Positions 1-9,481 of a stretch of DNA of 53,289 nt are shown in pieces. The stretch spans positions 1 to 53,289 of the forward strand of contig JBOHDX010000068.1 in assembly GCA_050700835.1 (NCBI GenBank), in the 5' to 3' direction. Source of the DNA: JBOHDX01 sp050700835 (GTDB lineage: Bacteria > Actinomycetota > Actinomycetes > Propionibacteriales > Nocardioidaceae). How positions within the stretch are numbered: position 1 is the stretch's first letter; the number at the start of each line of letters is the position of its first letter. The translations under genes were made by a program, and so were the position numbers. A model generated the notes under the pieces. The model was not told where the DNA came from. It did no database searches and saw only the letters and a program-made list of their open reading frames with translations.

Positions 1-1023
1 GAAGAGGTCCTCGTAGTCCAGCAGGTCGGTCTCATAGTCCAGCACCTGCTGCATCCGCAGCGCCCATTGCTGATCCCAGGACCGAGGTAGGCCCAGCGCC
101 TCGTTCCACGCCGGTAGTTGCACCGCGCGCGCCCGGGCGTCGCGGGATAGCGTTACCGCGAGCATCTCCAGCACGATGCGCTGGACGTTGTTCTCCGGCT
201 GCGGCTCGGTCAGCCCCAGCGAATTGACCTGCACCCCGTATCGAAATCGACGCAGCCTGGCGTCCGTGACGCCATAGCGGTCCCGGCAGATCTCATCCCA
301 CAGCCGCCCGAACGCGCGCAGCTTGCACATCTCCTCGACGAAGCGCACCCCGGCATTGACGAAGAACGACATCCGCCCGACGACCTGCGCGAAGTCCTGC
401 GGCGCAACCTGCCCGCAATCGCGCACCGAATCCAGCACGGCGATCGCCGTGCACATGGCGTAGGCGAGTTCCTGCACCGGCGTCGCGCCCGCCTCCTGCA
501 GGTGGTAGCTGCAGATGTTGATCGGGTTCCACTTCGGCATGTGGTGGACCGTGTAGGCGATCATGTCGGTTGTCAGTCGCAGGGAGTGCTCCGGCGGGAA
601 CACGTAGGTGCCGCGGGAGAGGTACTCCTTGATGATGTCGTTCTGAGTCGTGCCCGCCAGCTGGCTCGCGTCGACGCCTTGCTCCTCGGCCACCACCTGG
701 TACATCGCGAGCAGCCACATCGCGGTGGCGTTGATGGTCATCGAGGTGTTCATCTGGCCCAACGGGATGCCGTCGAACAGCGTGCGCATCTCACCCAGAT
801 GGAAAACCGGCACCCCGACCTTGCCGACCTCGCCACGAGCGATCTCCGACCCCGGGTCGTACCCCGTCTGCGTCGGGAGGTCGAACGCGACGGAGAGCCC
901 GGTCTGTCCCTTGGCGAGGTTGCGGCGGTACAGCGCGTTCGACTTCGTGGCCGAGCTGTGCCCCGCGTACGTGCGCATCACCCAGGGCTTGTCCGGGCGG
1001 CCGGCGGACCTCTCGTCGGGCAT
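1..1023 (-). CDS. meaA: B12-dependent acyl-CoA mutase, MeaA/ethylmalonyl-CoA mutase type (3' end outside window)
   Basis: Adenosylcobalamin-dependent carbon-skeleton mutase acting on acyl-CoA in the cytoplasm; the MeaA group takes part in the ethylmalonyl-CoA route of acetyl-CoA assimilation. The 341 visible residues are the N-terminal substrate-binding TIM barrel. Family blocks are clear: TYAGHSSATKSNALYRRN near residue 18, GQTGLSVAFDLPTQTGYDPG near 39, QMNTSMTINATAMWLLAMY near 89, and ICSYHLQEAGATPVQELAYA near 169. The segment LPRSWDQQWALRMQQVL near the left edge fits MeaA-like mutases better than classical methylmalonyl-CoA mutase. The reading frame is open to base 1, so the C-terminal cobalamin domain lies outside. 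The start ATG at 1023 has no ribosome binding site but has TACCCT exactly six bases upstream, suggesting a leaderless transcript. The adenosyltransferase gene 1.4 kb away would supply the cofactor. Ethylmalonyl versus isobutyryl/methylmalonyl specificity is inferred. Confidence 0.88.
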   Translation of the reverse strand, partial: MPDERSAGRPDKPWVMRTYAGHSSATKSNALYRRNLAKGQTGLSVAFDLPTQTGYDPGSEIARGEVGKVGVPVFHLGEMRTLFDGIPLGQMNTSMTINATAMWLLAMYQVVAEEQGVDASQLAGTTQNDIIKEYLSRGTYVFPPEHSLRLTTDMIAYTVHHMPKWNPINICSYHLQEAGATPVQELAYAMCTAIAVLDSVRDCGQVAPQDFAQVVGRMSFFVNAGVRFVEEMCKLRAFGRLWDEICRDRYGVTDARLRRFRYGVQVNSLGLTEPQPENNVQRIVLEMLAVTLSRDARARAVQLPAWNEALGLPRSWDQQWALRMQQVLDYETDLLDYEDLF

Positions 1024-1029
1024 GCGCCA

Positions 1030-1035
1030 AGGGTA
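1030..1035 (-). promoter_or_regulatory. -10 box (TACCCT) of a leaderless promoter for the acyl-CoA mutase
   Basis: TACCCT matches TANNNT and lies exactly six bases before the ATG, which places +1 on the start codon. No Shine-Dalgarno sequence is present. The same geometry recurs at five other genes of this window. Confidence 0.6.
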
Positions 1036-1074
1036 GGCGTTCGCGACTCGCCGGTAACCGACTCGTGAGCCGAC

Positions 1075-1464
1075 TCACGCCGTGAGCGCCGTCCCAGGCG
1101 CCCGGTCGCCAGGCGACGTTCTCGGAGTCCGCTCGACCTCGACGATCCGGTTGAGCCGCGACAGCACCATCGCGCGGCGGATCTGGGGGCGACATCCGCG
1201 CAGGACGAGACGGCCACCCCGGCGTCGGAGCCGCGCATGGGTGGCCGCGACGAGCGCGAGGCCGGTGAAATCGATGCGTTCGACGTCGTGCAGGTCGATG
1301 ACCAGGACGTTGCAGTCGGTCTCGCTGCCGGACAGCACGACGCGGATCCGGTCGCGGGCCTCGCTCACCGTGCTCGCGTCCAGCGGGCCGTGCAGCCGGG
1401 CCGCCACACTGGTGGCGGCGCCGGGTGGTGTTGTTGCGGGCGTGGTGGTGATCGCTGTCGTCAT
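1075..1464 (-). CDS. STAS-domain anti-sigma factor antagonist-like protein
   Basis: Predicted cytoplasmic STAS protein of 129 residues, the fold of SpoIIAA/RsbV antagonists that release sigma factors from kinase-type anti-sigma factors. The core beta strand LVIDLHDVERIDFTGLALV (around residues 55-73) carries the usual D-[FS]-[ST]-G turn; the phospho-acceptor position is Thr rather than Ser. It has a flexible Thr/Pro/Ala-rich N terminus of about 20 residues and a basic stretch near residues 78-95. The start ATG at 1464 has GGGGGC just upstream, a weak ribosome binding site. It lies 51 bases upstream of the mutase gene on the same strand, but the mutase seems to have its own promoter. Its partner could be the RsbW-like protein at 37.7 kb; that link is a guess. 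Confidence 0.8.
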   Translation of the reverse strand: MTTAITTTPATTPPGAATSVAARLHGPLDASTVSEARDRIRVVLSGSETDCNVLVIDLHDVERIDFTGLALVAATHARLRRRGGRLVLRGCRPQIRRAMVLSRLNRIVEVERTPRTSPGDRAPGTALTA

Positions 1465-1675
1465 GCCGCCCCCTCGGTGACGGTGCCGGTTGGCCGCGCT
1501 GTGTCGCTTGCGTCTCGATCGTGGTTCCTACAGGTGGGACGTGTCAGCGGGGCGTTCGGTTGCCTTGGCTCCCATTGTCATTCCCCACCGCGGCTGTGGT
1601 CGGTTTCCTGGGCTCGCGGCGTGGCGGTCGTTCCCCCCTGCTGCGGGTTGGGTCGGTCCGGAGCACACTGGTTGC

Positions 1676-2014
1676 ATGCCGATCCCGACGGCGGACACTC
1701 CCGTGACGGCCTACCTCCTGCTTCCGGCCATGGCGGTCGTCGTGCTGGCCACGCTGAGCCTGGTGCTGCGGTGGGCGCACCGTCCCAGCGGCCGCAAGCC
1801 CGCCGGGTCGCCGGCGCGTCCCCAGATCGGTGATCACGGGCTGCTGGTCCCGGTCACGACGGTGCGCGGCGACGCCGCCGCCGAGGCCACCCTGACGAAG
1901 CTGCGACAGGACGGAATCGCCGCCACCACGTCCAGCGTGGGTTCGGAGCACCTGGTGCTCGTGTGGCGGCGCGACGCCGCGGCGGCGTTGGCCAGCCTCA
2001 CCCACCGCCGCTAA
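1676..2014 (+). CDS. Small single-pass membrane protein with a cytoplasmic DUF2007-like tail
   Basis: Protein of 112 residues with a short N terminus, one hydrophobic helix (about residues 13-32, AYLLLPAMAVVVLATLSLVL), a basic linker (RWAHRPSGRKP), and a small alpha/beta tail that reads LLVPVTTVRGDAAAEATLTKLRQDGI and ends in VLVWRRDAAAALASL. The tail resembles the ferredoxin-like DUF2007 fold by pattern only. The start at 1676 places the helix next to the N terminus. A longer open frame begins at 1490, but its extra 62 residues look non-coding. No good ribosome binding site is seen; CACACT lies six bases before the ATG, a poor -10 match. Function unknown. Confidence 0.6.
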   Translation: MPIPTADTPVTAYLLLPAMAVVVLATLSLVLRWAHRPSGRKPAGSPARPQIGDHGLLVPVTTVRGDAAAEATLTKLRQDGIAATTSSVGSEHLVLVWRRDAAAALASLTHRR

Positions 2015-2025
2015 CCACGCCCCCC

Positions 2026-2083
2026 CAGCCCGTCATCCGCGCATTCCGCGCACCGCGCCAGCCCGTCATCTGCGCATTCCGCG
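2026..2083. repeat. Direct repeat, two 25-bp copies with 33-bp period; inverted core copy at 2371-2384
   Basis: Copy 1 (2026-2050) and copy 2 (2059-2083) begin CAGCCCGTCATC and end GCGCATTCCGCG; they differ by one base (C/T). The reverse complement of the CCCGTCATCCGCGC core reappears at 2371-2384, so the intervening region is bounded by inverted copies. Confidence 0.85.
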
Positions 2084-2381
2084 CCGCGGCCGCTGTCCCG
2101 AGCTGGCAGCTGCGTGTTCCGCCAACGGCTCGGCATTGATCGGTGGGACCGAGCCTCTAGAACCCGCCACTTGGGCCGAGATGTCTTCAGCTCGGCTCTC
2201 GCCCGACCTTTCAGATTCACCCGACGTCCTGTCGAACGTCCTACGGGCTATGGGGTAGACGCCGCCCGATTTGCCCGGCTCAAGACCCGCCCCGTAGTAG
2301 GGCGACCAACCTGCCGTGGGAAGCCCGACCCGATCGGTGTTCGGCGGGACGAGGTGGGGGTGCGCCGAACGCGCGGATGAC

Positions 2382-2432
2382 GGGGTGGGGGTGGGGGGGG
2401 TGGGGGTGGGGGGGGGTGGGGGTGGGGGTGGT
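2382..2432 (+). other. G-run tract, potential G-quadruplex
   Basis: About 51 bases made only of runs of 4-9 G separated by single T, on the coding strand of the adenosyltransferase gene. It ends about 27 bp before that gene's -10 box. Confidence 0.75.
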
Positions 2433-2458
2433 CGGGCCAGGGGCAGCGCGGCCGCCAT

Positions 2459-2464
2459 TAGGGT
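2459..2464 (+). promoter_or_regulatory. -10 box (TAGGGT) of a leaderless promoter for the adenosyltransferase
   Basis: TAGGGT is followed by six bases (GGCGAC) and then the ATG at 2471. No Shine-Dalgarno sequence is present. Confidence 0.65.
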
Positions 2465-2470
2465 GGCGAC

Positions 2471-3049
2471 ATGGTCAACCTCACCCGCATCTACACGCGT
2501 ACCGGCGACCAGGGCACCACCCGGCTCGGGGACATGAGCGAGACGTCCAAGACGGATCTGCGGCTGCAGGCGTACGCAGACGTGGACGAGGCCAACTCGC
2601 AGATCGGGCAGGCCGTTGCGGGAGGGGGGCTCGACGACGACGTGGTCGTGGTGCTTCGCACGGTCCAGAACGACCTGTTCGATGTCGGCGCGGACCTGTC
2701 CTGCCCGGTCGTGACCGATCCGGAGTTCCCGCCGCTGCGGGTGCTGCCGGAGTACGTCGATCGCCTCGAGGGATGGTGCGACCGCTACAACGACGCACTC
2801 GAGAAGCTCCGCTCGTTCATCCTGCCCGGCGGCACGGTTGCGGCAGCGCGGCTGCACGTGGCTCGGACCGTGACGCGGCGAGCGGAGCGGTCGACGTGGG
2901 CGGCGATCGAGGTACACCGCGAGACGATGAATCTGTTGACCGCGCAGTACCTCAACCGATTGAGCGACCTGTTGTTCATCCTGGCGAGGTACGCCAACCG
3001 CGACGACGGCGACGTGCTGTGGGTCCCGGGAGGGGAGCGTCAGGCCTGA
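2471..3049 (+). CDS. PduO-type cob(I)alamin adenosyltransferase
   Basis: ATP:co(I)rrinoid adenosyltransferase, 192 residues, the usual length for a stand-alone PduO-type enzyme. It transfers the 5'-deoxyadenosyl group of ATP to cob(I)alamin to make adenosylcobalamin and forms cytoplasmic trimers. The N-terminal ATP loop IYTRTGDQGTTRLGD (residues 6-20), the central TVQNDLFDVGADLSCP, the helix with HVARTVTRRAER near residue 130, and YLNRLSDLLFILARYAN near residue 160 are all family signatures. The product is the cofactor of the acyl-CoA mutase on the left edge. The gene converges on the DUF2550 gene with a 19-bp gap. The start at 2471 is fixed by the leaderless -10 box and by homology of the N terminus. 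Confidence 0.93.
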   Translation: MVNLTRIYTRTGDQGTTRLGDMSETSKTDLRLQAYADVDEANSQIGQAVAGGGLDDDVVVVLRTVQNDLFDVGADLSCPVVTDPEFPPLRVLPEYVDRLEGWCDRYNDALEKLRSFILPGGTVAAARLHVARTVTRRAERSTWAAIEVHRETMNLLTAQYLNRLSDLLFILARYANRDDGDVLWVPGGERQA

Positions 3050-3068
3050 GCACCGAGGCTCGAGTGGA

Positions 3069-3512
3069 TCAGACCACCCGCCCGATGGACTGCCCCGGCG
3101 GTGCTGACTCGAGCCAGGCCATCAGTCCGGTCAGCGACTGGGTGCTCAGCGCCAACTGGATCGGCCGGCCGGCGTCGCGGCACTCGACGACGACGTGCCC
3201 GGTGTAGATCGCGAACTGCTCGGACCCGATGGGTCGCCGCTGGTGCACGATCTCCAGCGCTCCGCGACCGAACGTCCGCTTGGGACGCGGGGAGAACGAG
3301 AACACCCGGAACCATTCGAGCCGGTCACCGGAGTACCGGCCCAGCCCGAGGGTCCAGCCGCGGGCGCCGGAGGCTCTCACCACCCGGTTGACGCTCAACT
3401 CGAACGTGCCGCGGTGACGGCTGAGGAACCGTCGGCGCACCACCAGCACCAGCACCGGCACAGCGAGGAGGGCGAGCAGCAGTCCGGCCGAATCAGCCAC
3501 CCACTGCACCAC
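3069..3512 (-). CDS. DUF2550 family membrane-anchored protein downstream of atpC
   Basis: Protein of 147 residues with an N-terminal membrane helix (about residues 7-25, AGLLLALLAVPVLVLVV) followed by a basic RRRFLSRHRG stretch. The soluble domain has conserved-looking aromatic segments (GWTLGLGRYSGDRLEWFRVFSFSPRPKRTF). This is the DUF2550 protein regularly found after atpC in Actinobacteria; its function is unknown. It starts with GTG at 3512, with GGAGGA seven to eight bases upstream. It lies 42 bases after atpC on the same strand and is probably co-transcribed. Confidence 0.85.
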   Translation of the reverse strand: MVQWVADSAGLLLALLAVPVLVLVVRRRFLSRHRGTFELSVNRVVRASGARGWTLGLGRYSGDRLEWFRVFSFSPRPKRTFGRGALEIVHQRRPIGSEQFAIYTGHVVVECRDAGRPIQLALSTQSLTGLMAWLESAPPGQSIGRVV

Positions 3513-3554
3513 GGCATCCTCCGAGTTGTTCAGTCCGCCGTAGGCATCGGTGGC

Positions 3555-3956
3555 TCAGCGAGCCGTCTCGGCGGCCCGCACCCGCGCTTGGGCCCAGCGT
3601 ACGGCCTCGGCCTTCGCGTCCGACTCGTCCTCTCCGTCGTCGGCCGCTTCGGCCTCGTCCAGCTGCTGTCTCGCCTGCTCGACGTCGATGTCGCTGGCTA
3701 GCTCGACCGTCTCGGACAGGATCGAGACCCGGTTGTTGGCCACCGAAAGGAACCCCCGGTCGACCGCGGCGCTCCAGCGTTCGTCGGACTCGGTCACGAC
3801 CTCGACCACGCCGTCCACCATCACCGACAGCACGGGTGCGTGGTTGGGGAGGACGCCGATGTCTCCATCGGTGGTACGCGCGGCCACGAAGGTCGCGTCG
3901 CCGGACCACACCACGCGGTCCGCGGCCACCAGCTCCAGGTGCAGCAGGTCTGCCAC
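3555..3956 (-). CDS. atpC: F1 ATP synthase subunit epsilon
   Basis: Epsilon subunit of the F1 central stalk, 133 residues. The N-terminal beta-sandwich is clear (LHLELVAADRVVWSGDATFVAART then DGDIGVLPNHAPVLSVMVDG), and the C-terminal alpha-helical region is rich in Ala, Glu and Asp (EQARQQLDEAEAADDGEDES) with a basic end. The start is GTG at 3956, chosen because GGAGGATCAAC precedes it and because the family begins at ADLLHLELVA. A longer frame overlaps atpD and is not credible. It lies 34 bases after atpD and is the last structural gene of the atp operon. The acidic linker in the C-terminal part is somewhat longer than in many bacteria. Confidence 0.95.
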   Translation of the reverse strand: MADLLHLELVAADRVVWSGDATFVAARTTDGDIGVLPNHAPVLSVMVDGVVEVVTESDERWSAAVDRGFLSVANNRVSILSETVELASDIDVEQARQQLDEAEAADDGEDESDAKAEAVRWAQARVRAAETAR

Positions 3957-3990
3957 GTTGATCCTCCGGTTCGTGCGCTCGCTGGTCGGG

Positions 3991-5466
3991 TCAGAGACTC
4001 TTCTGGATCTGTTCCCACTTGGCGTCGACGTCGCCCAGACCGCCGCACATGAAGAACGCCTGTTCGGCGACGTGGTCGTAGTCGCCATCGCAGATCTTGG
4101 TGAAGGCGTCGACCGTCTCGTCGAGCGGGACGGTCGACCCCTCGATGCCGGTGAACTGCTTGGCCACGTAGGTGTTCTGCGACAAGAAGCGCTGAATCCG
4201 CCGAGCCCGGCCGACCAGGACCTTGTCCTCCTCGGACAGCTCGTCGACACCGAGGATGGCGATGATGTCCTGCAGCTCCTTGTTGCGCTGCAGGATCTGC
4301 TTCACCCGGGTGGCGGTGTTGTAGTGGTCGTCACTGATGTAGCGCGGGTCGAGGATCCGCGAGGTCGAGGTCAGCGGGTCCACGGCTGGATAGATGCCCA
4401 GCGACGCGATGTCGCGACTCAGCTCGGTGGTGGCATCGAGGTGCGCGAAGGTGGTCGCCGGCGCTGGGTCGGTGTAGTCGTCGGCGGGTACGTAGATCGC
4501 CTGCATGGACGTGATGGAGTGGCCACGGGTCGAGGTGATCCGCTCCTGGAGCACCCCCATCTCGTCGGCCAGGGTGGGCTGGTAGCCCACCGCGGAGGGC
4601 ATCCGGCCGAGCAAGGTCGACACCTCGGAGCCGGCCTGGGTGAACCGGAAGATGTTGTCGATGAACAGCAGAACGTCCTGGTTCTGCACGTCGCGGAAGT
4701 ACTCCGCCATCGTCAGGGCCGACAGGGCGACCCGCAGCCGCGCACCCGGCGGCTCGTCCATCTGGCCGAAGACGAGTGCGGTCTGACCGATCACCTCGGA
4801 CTCGGTCATCTCCGTGATCAAGTCGTTGCCCTCACGGGTGCGCTCGCCGACACCGGCGAACACCGACACGCCCTCGTGGTCGCGGGCGACGCGGGCGATC
4901 ATCTCCTGGATCAGCACGGTCTTGCCGACGCCGGCGCCTCCGAACAGGCCGATCTTCCCGCCCAGCACGTAGGGCGTGAGCAGGTCGATGACCTTGATGC
5001 CGGTCTGGAACATCTCCGTCTTGGCCTCGAGGGTGTCGAAGGCGGGCGACTCGCGGTGGATCGGCCAGCGCTCGGTGATCTCGAGCTTCTCGCCCTCCTT
5101 GAGGTTGAGGCACTCGCCGATCGTGTTGAACACGTGGCCCTTGGTGACGTCGCCGACGGGGACGGAGATGCCCTCGCCGGTGTCGGTCACCTGCGCGCCA
5201 CGCACCAGGCCGTCGGTCGGCTGCATCGAGATCGCGCGGACCATGCCATCGCCGATGTGCTGGGCGACCTCCAGGGTGAGCGTGCGGTCGTGGTCCCCGA
5301 GGGTCACGTCCACGTGCAGGGCGTTGTAGATGCCCGGCATCGAGTCGGCCGAGAACTCGATGTCGATGACCGGCCCGATCACCCGCGCCACGCGGCCGAT
5401 GGCGCCCTGGGCCGTGTCGTCGGCGTTCGCGGTGTTCTCAGAGTTCTGCGAGAGGGTGGCAGTCAT
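3991..5466 (-). CDS. atpD: F1 ATP synthase subunit beta (catalytic)
   Basis: Catalytic subunit of the F1 hexamer, 491 residues. The P-loop GGAGVGKTVLIQEMI is near residue 165, the catalytic Glu segment GVGERTREGNDL near 197, the Walker B segment DVLLFIDNIFRF near 260, and the coupling motif DELSEED near 400. The N terminus has a 25-residue extension (MTATLSQNSENTANADD...) before the barrel strand GAIGRVARVIGPVIDIEF. It lies six bases after atpG and 34 before atpC in the atp operon. Confidence 0.98.
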   Translation of the reverse strand: MTATLSQNSENTANADDTAQGAIGRVARVIGPVIDIEFSADSMPGIYNALHVDVTLGDHDRTLTLEVAQHIGDGMVRAISMQPTDGLVRGAQVTDTGEGISVPVGDVTKGHVFNTIGECLNLKEGEKLEITERWPIHRESPAFDTLEAKTEMFQTGIKVIDLLTPYVLGGKIGLFGGAGVGKTVLIQEMIARVARDHEGVSVFAGVGERTREGNDLITEMTESEVIGQTALVFGQMDEPPGARLRVALSALTMAEYFRDVQNQDVLLFIDNIFRFTQAGSEVSTLLGRMPSAVGYQPTLADEMGVLQERITSTRGHSITSMQAIYVPADDYTDPAPATTFAHLDATTELSRDIASLGIYPAVDPLTSTSRILDPRYISDDHYNTATRVKQILQRNKELQDIIAILGVDELSEEDKVLVGRARRIQRFLSQNTYVAKQFTGIEGSTVPLDETVDAFTKICDGDYDHVAEQAFFMCGGLGDVDAKWEQIQKSL

Positions 5467-5472
5467 GTCTTC

Positions 5473-6405
5473 TCACTCACTTCCGGCGGTGGCGTCGGCC
5501 AGCGCGTTGGCGCCGCCAACGATCTCGCTGATCTCCTGGGTGATCCCGGCCTGACGGGCCTGGTTCGCGATTCGGGTGTACTTGCCGATCAGATCCTCGG
5601 CGTTGTCGGTCGCCGACTTCATCGCCCGCTGGCGAGCGGCGAGCTCGGAGGCAGCGGCCTGCAGCATGCAGTAGAAGATCCGGCTGTTGACGTAGCGAGG
5701 CAGCAGCGCGTCGAGCACCTCTTCGGGGGACGGCTCGAACTCGTACAACGGCAGGAGCTCGCCCTCCTTGGGCTCTTCCTCGGACTCGACGACCTCGAGC
5801 GGGAGGAGCCGGATGACGTCCGGCTGCTGCACGAGCATCGACTTGAACCGGGTGAAGACGACGTGCACCTCGTCGACGCCCGACGGCTCGTCCTGCGCCC
5901 CGTCGTGCTCGGTGTCGCGGGTGAACGCCTCCGTCAGCGCGCTGCCGGCGTCCCGGGCGTTGCGGAACTCCGGGCGCTCCGAGAAGCCGGTCCAGGAGTT
6001 CTCGACCGTGCGCCGGCGGAAGGCGAAGTAGCCGGTTCCCTTGCGGCCGCAGACGTACCACACGACCTGCTTGCCCTCGGCGCGCAGCTTCTCACCGAGG
6101 CGCTCGGCCTCACGGATGACCGCCGAGGAGTACGCCCCGGCCAGTCCGCGGTCGCTGGTGATCACCAGGACGGCGGCCCGCTTGGGGTCGTCCTTCTCGG
6201 TGGTCAAGGGGTGCTCGACGTTGGAGTAGGTCGCCACCGCCGAGACCGCCCGGGTCAGTTCACGGGCGTAGGGCGTGGCAGCGTGCGCGCGCTGCTGCGC
6301 CTTGATGATGCGCGACGCGGCGATCAGCTCCATGGCCCGGGTGATCTTCTTCGTGGCCTGGGTGGACCTGATCCTCGCGCGGTACTCGCGCAGCGTTGCC
6401 GCCAT
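5473..6405 (-). CDS. atpG: F1 ATP synthase subunit gamma
   Basis: Rotor shaft of F1, 310 residues. The N-terminal coiled-coil helix begins LREYRARIRSTQATKKITRAMELIAASRI, and the C-terminal helix has RQRAMKSATDNAEDLIGKYTRIANQARQAGITQEISEIVGGANAL. The central Rossmann-like part has VLVITSDRGLAGAYSSAVIREAE. The middle contains an acidic insertion (VVESEEEPKEGELLPLYEFEPSPEEVLDALL), as in other actinobacterial gamma subunits. It starts two bases after the atpA stop. Confidence 0.97.
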   Translation of the reverse strand: MAATLREYRARIRSTQATKKITRAMELIAASRIIKAQQRAHAATPYARELTRAVSAVATYSNVEHPLTTEKDDPKRAAVLVITSDRGLAGAYSSAVIREAERLGEKLRAEGKQVVWYVCGRKGTGYFAFRRRTVENSWTGFSERPEFRNARDAGSALTEAFTRDTEHDGAQDEPSGVDEVHVVFTRFKSMLVQQPDVIRLLPLEVVESEEEPKEGELLPLYEFEPSPEEVLDALLPRYVNSRIFYCMLQAAASELAARQRAMKSATDNAEDLIGKYTRIANQARQAGITQEISEIVGGANALADATAGSE

Positions 6406-6407
6406 GC

Positions 6408-8048
<1,641 letters not shown>

Positions 8049-8091
8049 GTCCTTTGTCCCTGCTCTCCTGGGTTCGCTGTTGTTGTCTAGG

Positions 8092-8901
8092 TCAGCCGGC
8101 GAGCATGCGCCGAGCCTCCGCCAGCCGCGTGGACACGGTGGAGTCGATGACCTCGTTGCCGATGTTGACCCGGGCTCCGCCGAGCACGTCGGGATCGATG
8201 ATGACGTTGACATGGACCGAGCCGCCGTACTGCGCCTCGAGCACCGCGGCCAGCCGTTGCCGGTGGTCGTCGGACAACTCATTGGCGACACGCACGGTGG
8301 CGATCAGGGCGTGCCGACGCGCCGCGGCCACCTGCTGGAAGGAATCCAGGGCCGCCGCGAAGGACCGTTGGCGCCCGGTGGCGGCTTGCGCGAGCAGGCG
8401 CTCGGTCGTCTCCGTGACCTTGTCGCCGACCAGATGAGCGATCAGCTCCTGCTTGCCGGCCAGCGGAGCCAGCTTGTTGCTGAGCACGTCGCGTAGCTCC
8501 GCCGACCCCTCCACGATCCGACCGAACCGAAAGAGCTCGTCCTCCACCGCGTCCAGCTTTCCGGAGGACTCCGCCTGGGCGACGTGCGCGACGACCCCGG
8601 CGTACTCCAAGCCGTCGGGCAGGTCGCGACCGTAGGACCAGCGGCGACCCACGGCGGTGGCGAGCACCTTGTCGGTCGCGTCGCTGACCTTGCCCTTGAC
8701 GAGGGAGTCCAACAGCTGCGTCTTGGCCGCGATCGGCACGGACGGCTCGGTCAGGATCCGGCGCAGGGGATGCTCAGCGTCGAGCATCGCCACCACCCCG
8801 AACAGGTCGTCGCCCACCACGGTGCCGTCCGCGTCGGCGTCCAGCACCGCGTCCACCGTGTCGACGACGGCGTCACGTGAGGCCAGCGAGCCGGCGGACA
8901 T
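8092..8901 (-). CDS. atpH: ATP synthase subunit delta (OSCP-like)
   Basis: Peripheral stalk subunit joining F1 to subunit b, 269 residues. The N-terminal helical domain has a repetitive acidic stretch (VDTVDAVLDADADGTVVGDDLFGVVAML), and the C-terminal part has the family pattern RVANELSDDHRQRLAAVLEAQYGGSVHVNVIIDPDVLGGARVNIGNEVID. It is longer than the ~180-residue delta of Proteobacteria, as is usual in Actinobacteria. It is not fused to b, unlike in mycobacteria. Its ATG overlaps the atpF TGA by one base (TGATG). Confidence 0.94.
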   Translation of the reverse strand: MSAGSLASRDAVVDTVDAVLDADADGTVVGDDLFGVVAMLDAEHPLRRILTEPSVPIAAKTQLLDSLVKGKVSDATDKVLATAVGRRWSYGRDLPDGLEYAGVVAHVAQAESSGKLDAVEDELFRFGRIVEGSAELRDVLSNKLAPLAGKQELIAHLVGDKVTETTERLLAQAATGRQRSFAAALDSFQQVAAARRHALIATVRVANELSDDHRQRLAAVLEAQYGGSVHVNVIIDPDVLGGARVNIGNEVIDSTVSTRLAEARRMLAG

Positions 8902-9449
8902 CAGTGCTTCCCCGACGCCACGGGCTTGCCGTTGCTCTGCTTCTCCAGCTCGCCGATGAACCGCTCGACGGTACGACTGCGCCGGGCGTCGTCCTCCAAC
9001 GACTCCCCGACGATCGTGCCGGCCAGGGTGGTGGCGATGCTGCCGATGTCGTTGCGAAGCTGGTTCATCACCTGCTGGCGATCCGCCTCGAGCTGTGACT
9101 GGGCGTGCTCGATGATCCGGTTCGACTCGGCCTGCGCGTGCTGGCGCATCTCAGCGATGATCGCGGCGCCCTGTTCGCGTGCCTCCTCGCGGATGCGGGC
9201 AGCCTCGTGGCGCGCCTCGACCAGCTGCGACTTGTAGTCGTTCTCAGCCTTGTGGGCATCCGCCTTCGCCTGCTCCGCCTCGTCCAGCTGCTGCTTGATG
9301 GCTGCCTGCCGCTCGGTCATCGCCTTGTTGATCGGCGGCACGATGTAGCGCGCGATGACGAACAACATGAGGGCGAACGCGATCAGCTCGACGACGAACG
9401 TCCCGTTCGGGACGAGGAAGTTGCTCGCCGCTGTGTCTGTCCTGGGCAT
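8901..9449 (-). CDS. atpF: ATP synthase subunit b
   Basis: Membrane-anchored peripheral stalk subunit, 182 residues. One transmembrane helix (about residues 13-36, GTFVVELIAFALMLFVIARYIVPPI) is followed by a long charged helix with the pattern MTERQAAIKQQLDEAEQAKADAHKAENDYKSQL, then REEAREQGAAIIAEMRQHAQAESNRIIEHAQSQLEADRQQVMNQLRNDIGSIATTLAGTIVGESL. This is the typical b-type dimerisation coil. It lies 32 bases after atpE and overlaps atpH by one base. Confidence 0.97.
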   Translation of the reverse strand: MPRTDTAASNFLVPNGTFVVELIAFALMLFVIARYIVPPINKAMTERQAAIKQQLDEAEQAKADAHKAENDYKSQLVEARHEAARIREEAREQGAAIIAEMRQHAQAESNRIIEHAQSQLEADRQQVMNQLRNDIGSIATTLAGTIVGESLEDDARRSRTVERFIGELEKQSNGKPVASGKH

Positions 9450-9481
9450 GAGGTTCAGTCCCTACGTCCGTGGTGTCGACG

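Larger units (their letters stand above)
2015..2470. other. 456-bp intergenic region with repeats, a hairpin and a G-run tract
   Basis: No convincing gene. It holds two direct copies of a repeat containing CCCGTCATCYGCGCATTCCG (2026-2050 and 2059-2083) and an inverted copy of its core (GCGCGGATGACGGG, 2371-2384). There is a hairpin with 8-bp arms (GTTCGGCG 2339-2346, CGCCGAAC 2363-2370), a run of G tracts (2382-2432), and the adenosyltransferase promoter at its right end. Confidence 0.7.

Noticed and set aside
2160..2380. Cobalamin riboswitch upstream of the adenosyltransferase gene
   Set aside because: GCCACTTGGGCC and GGGAAG strings occur but in the wrong order, and the conserved core is missing. 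The -10 box next to the ATG also leaves no room for a leader.
8049..8291. Upstream extension of atpA to 8291
   Set aside because: The extra 81 residues overlap atpH in another frame and do not resemble alpha subunits. The family N terminus starts at 8048.
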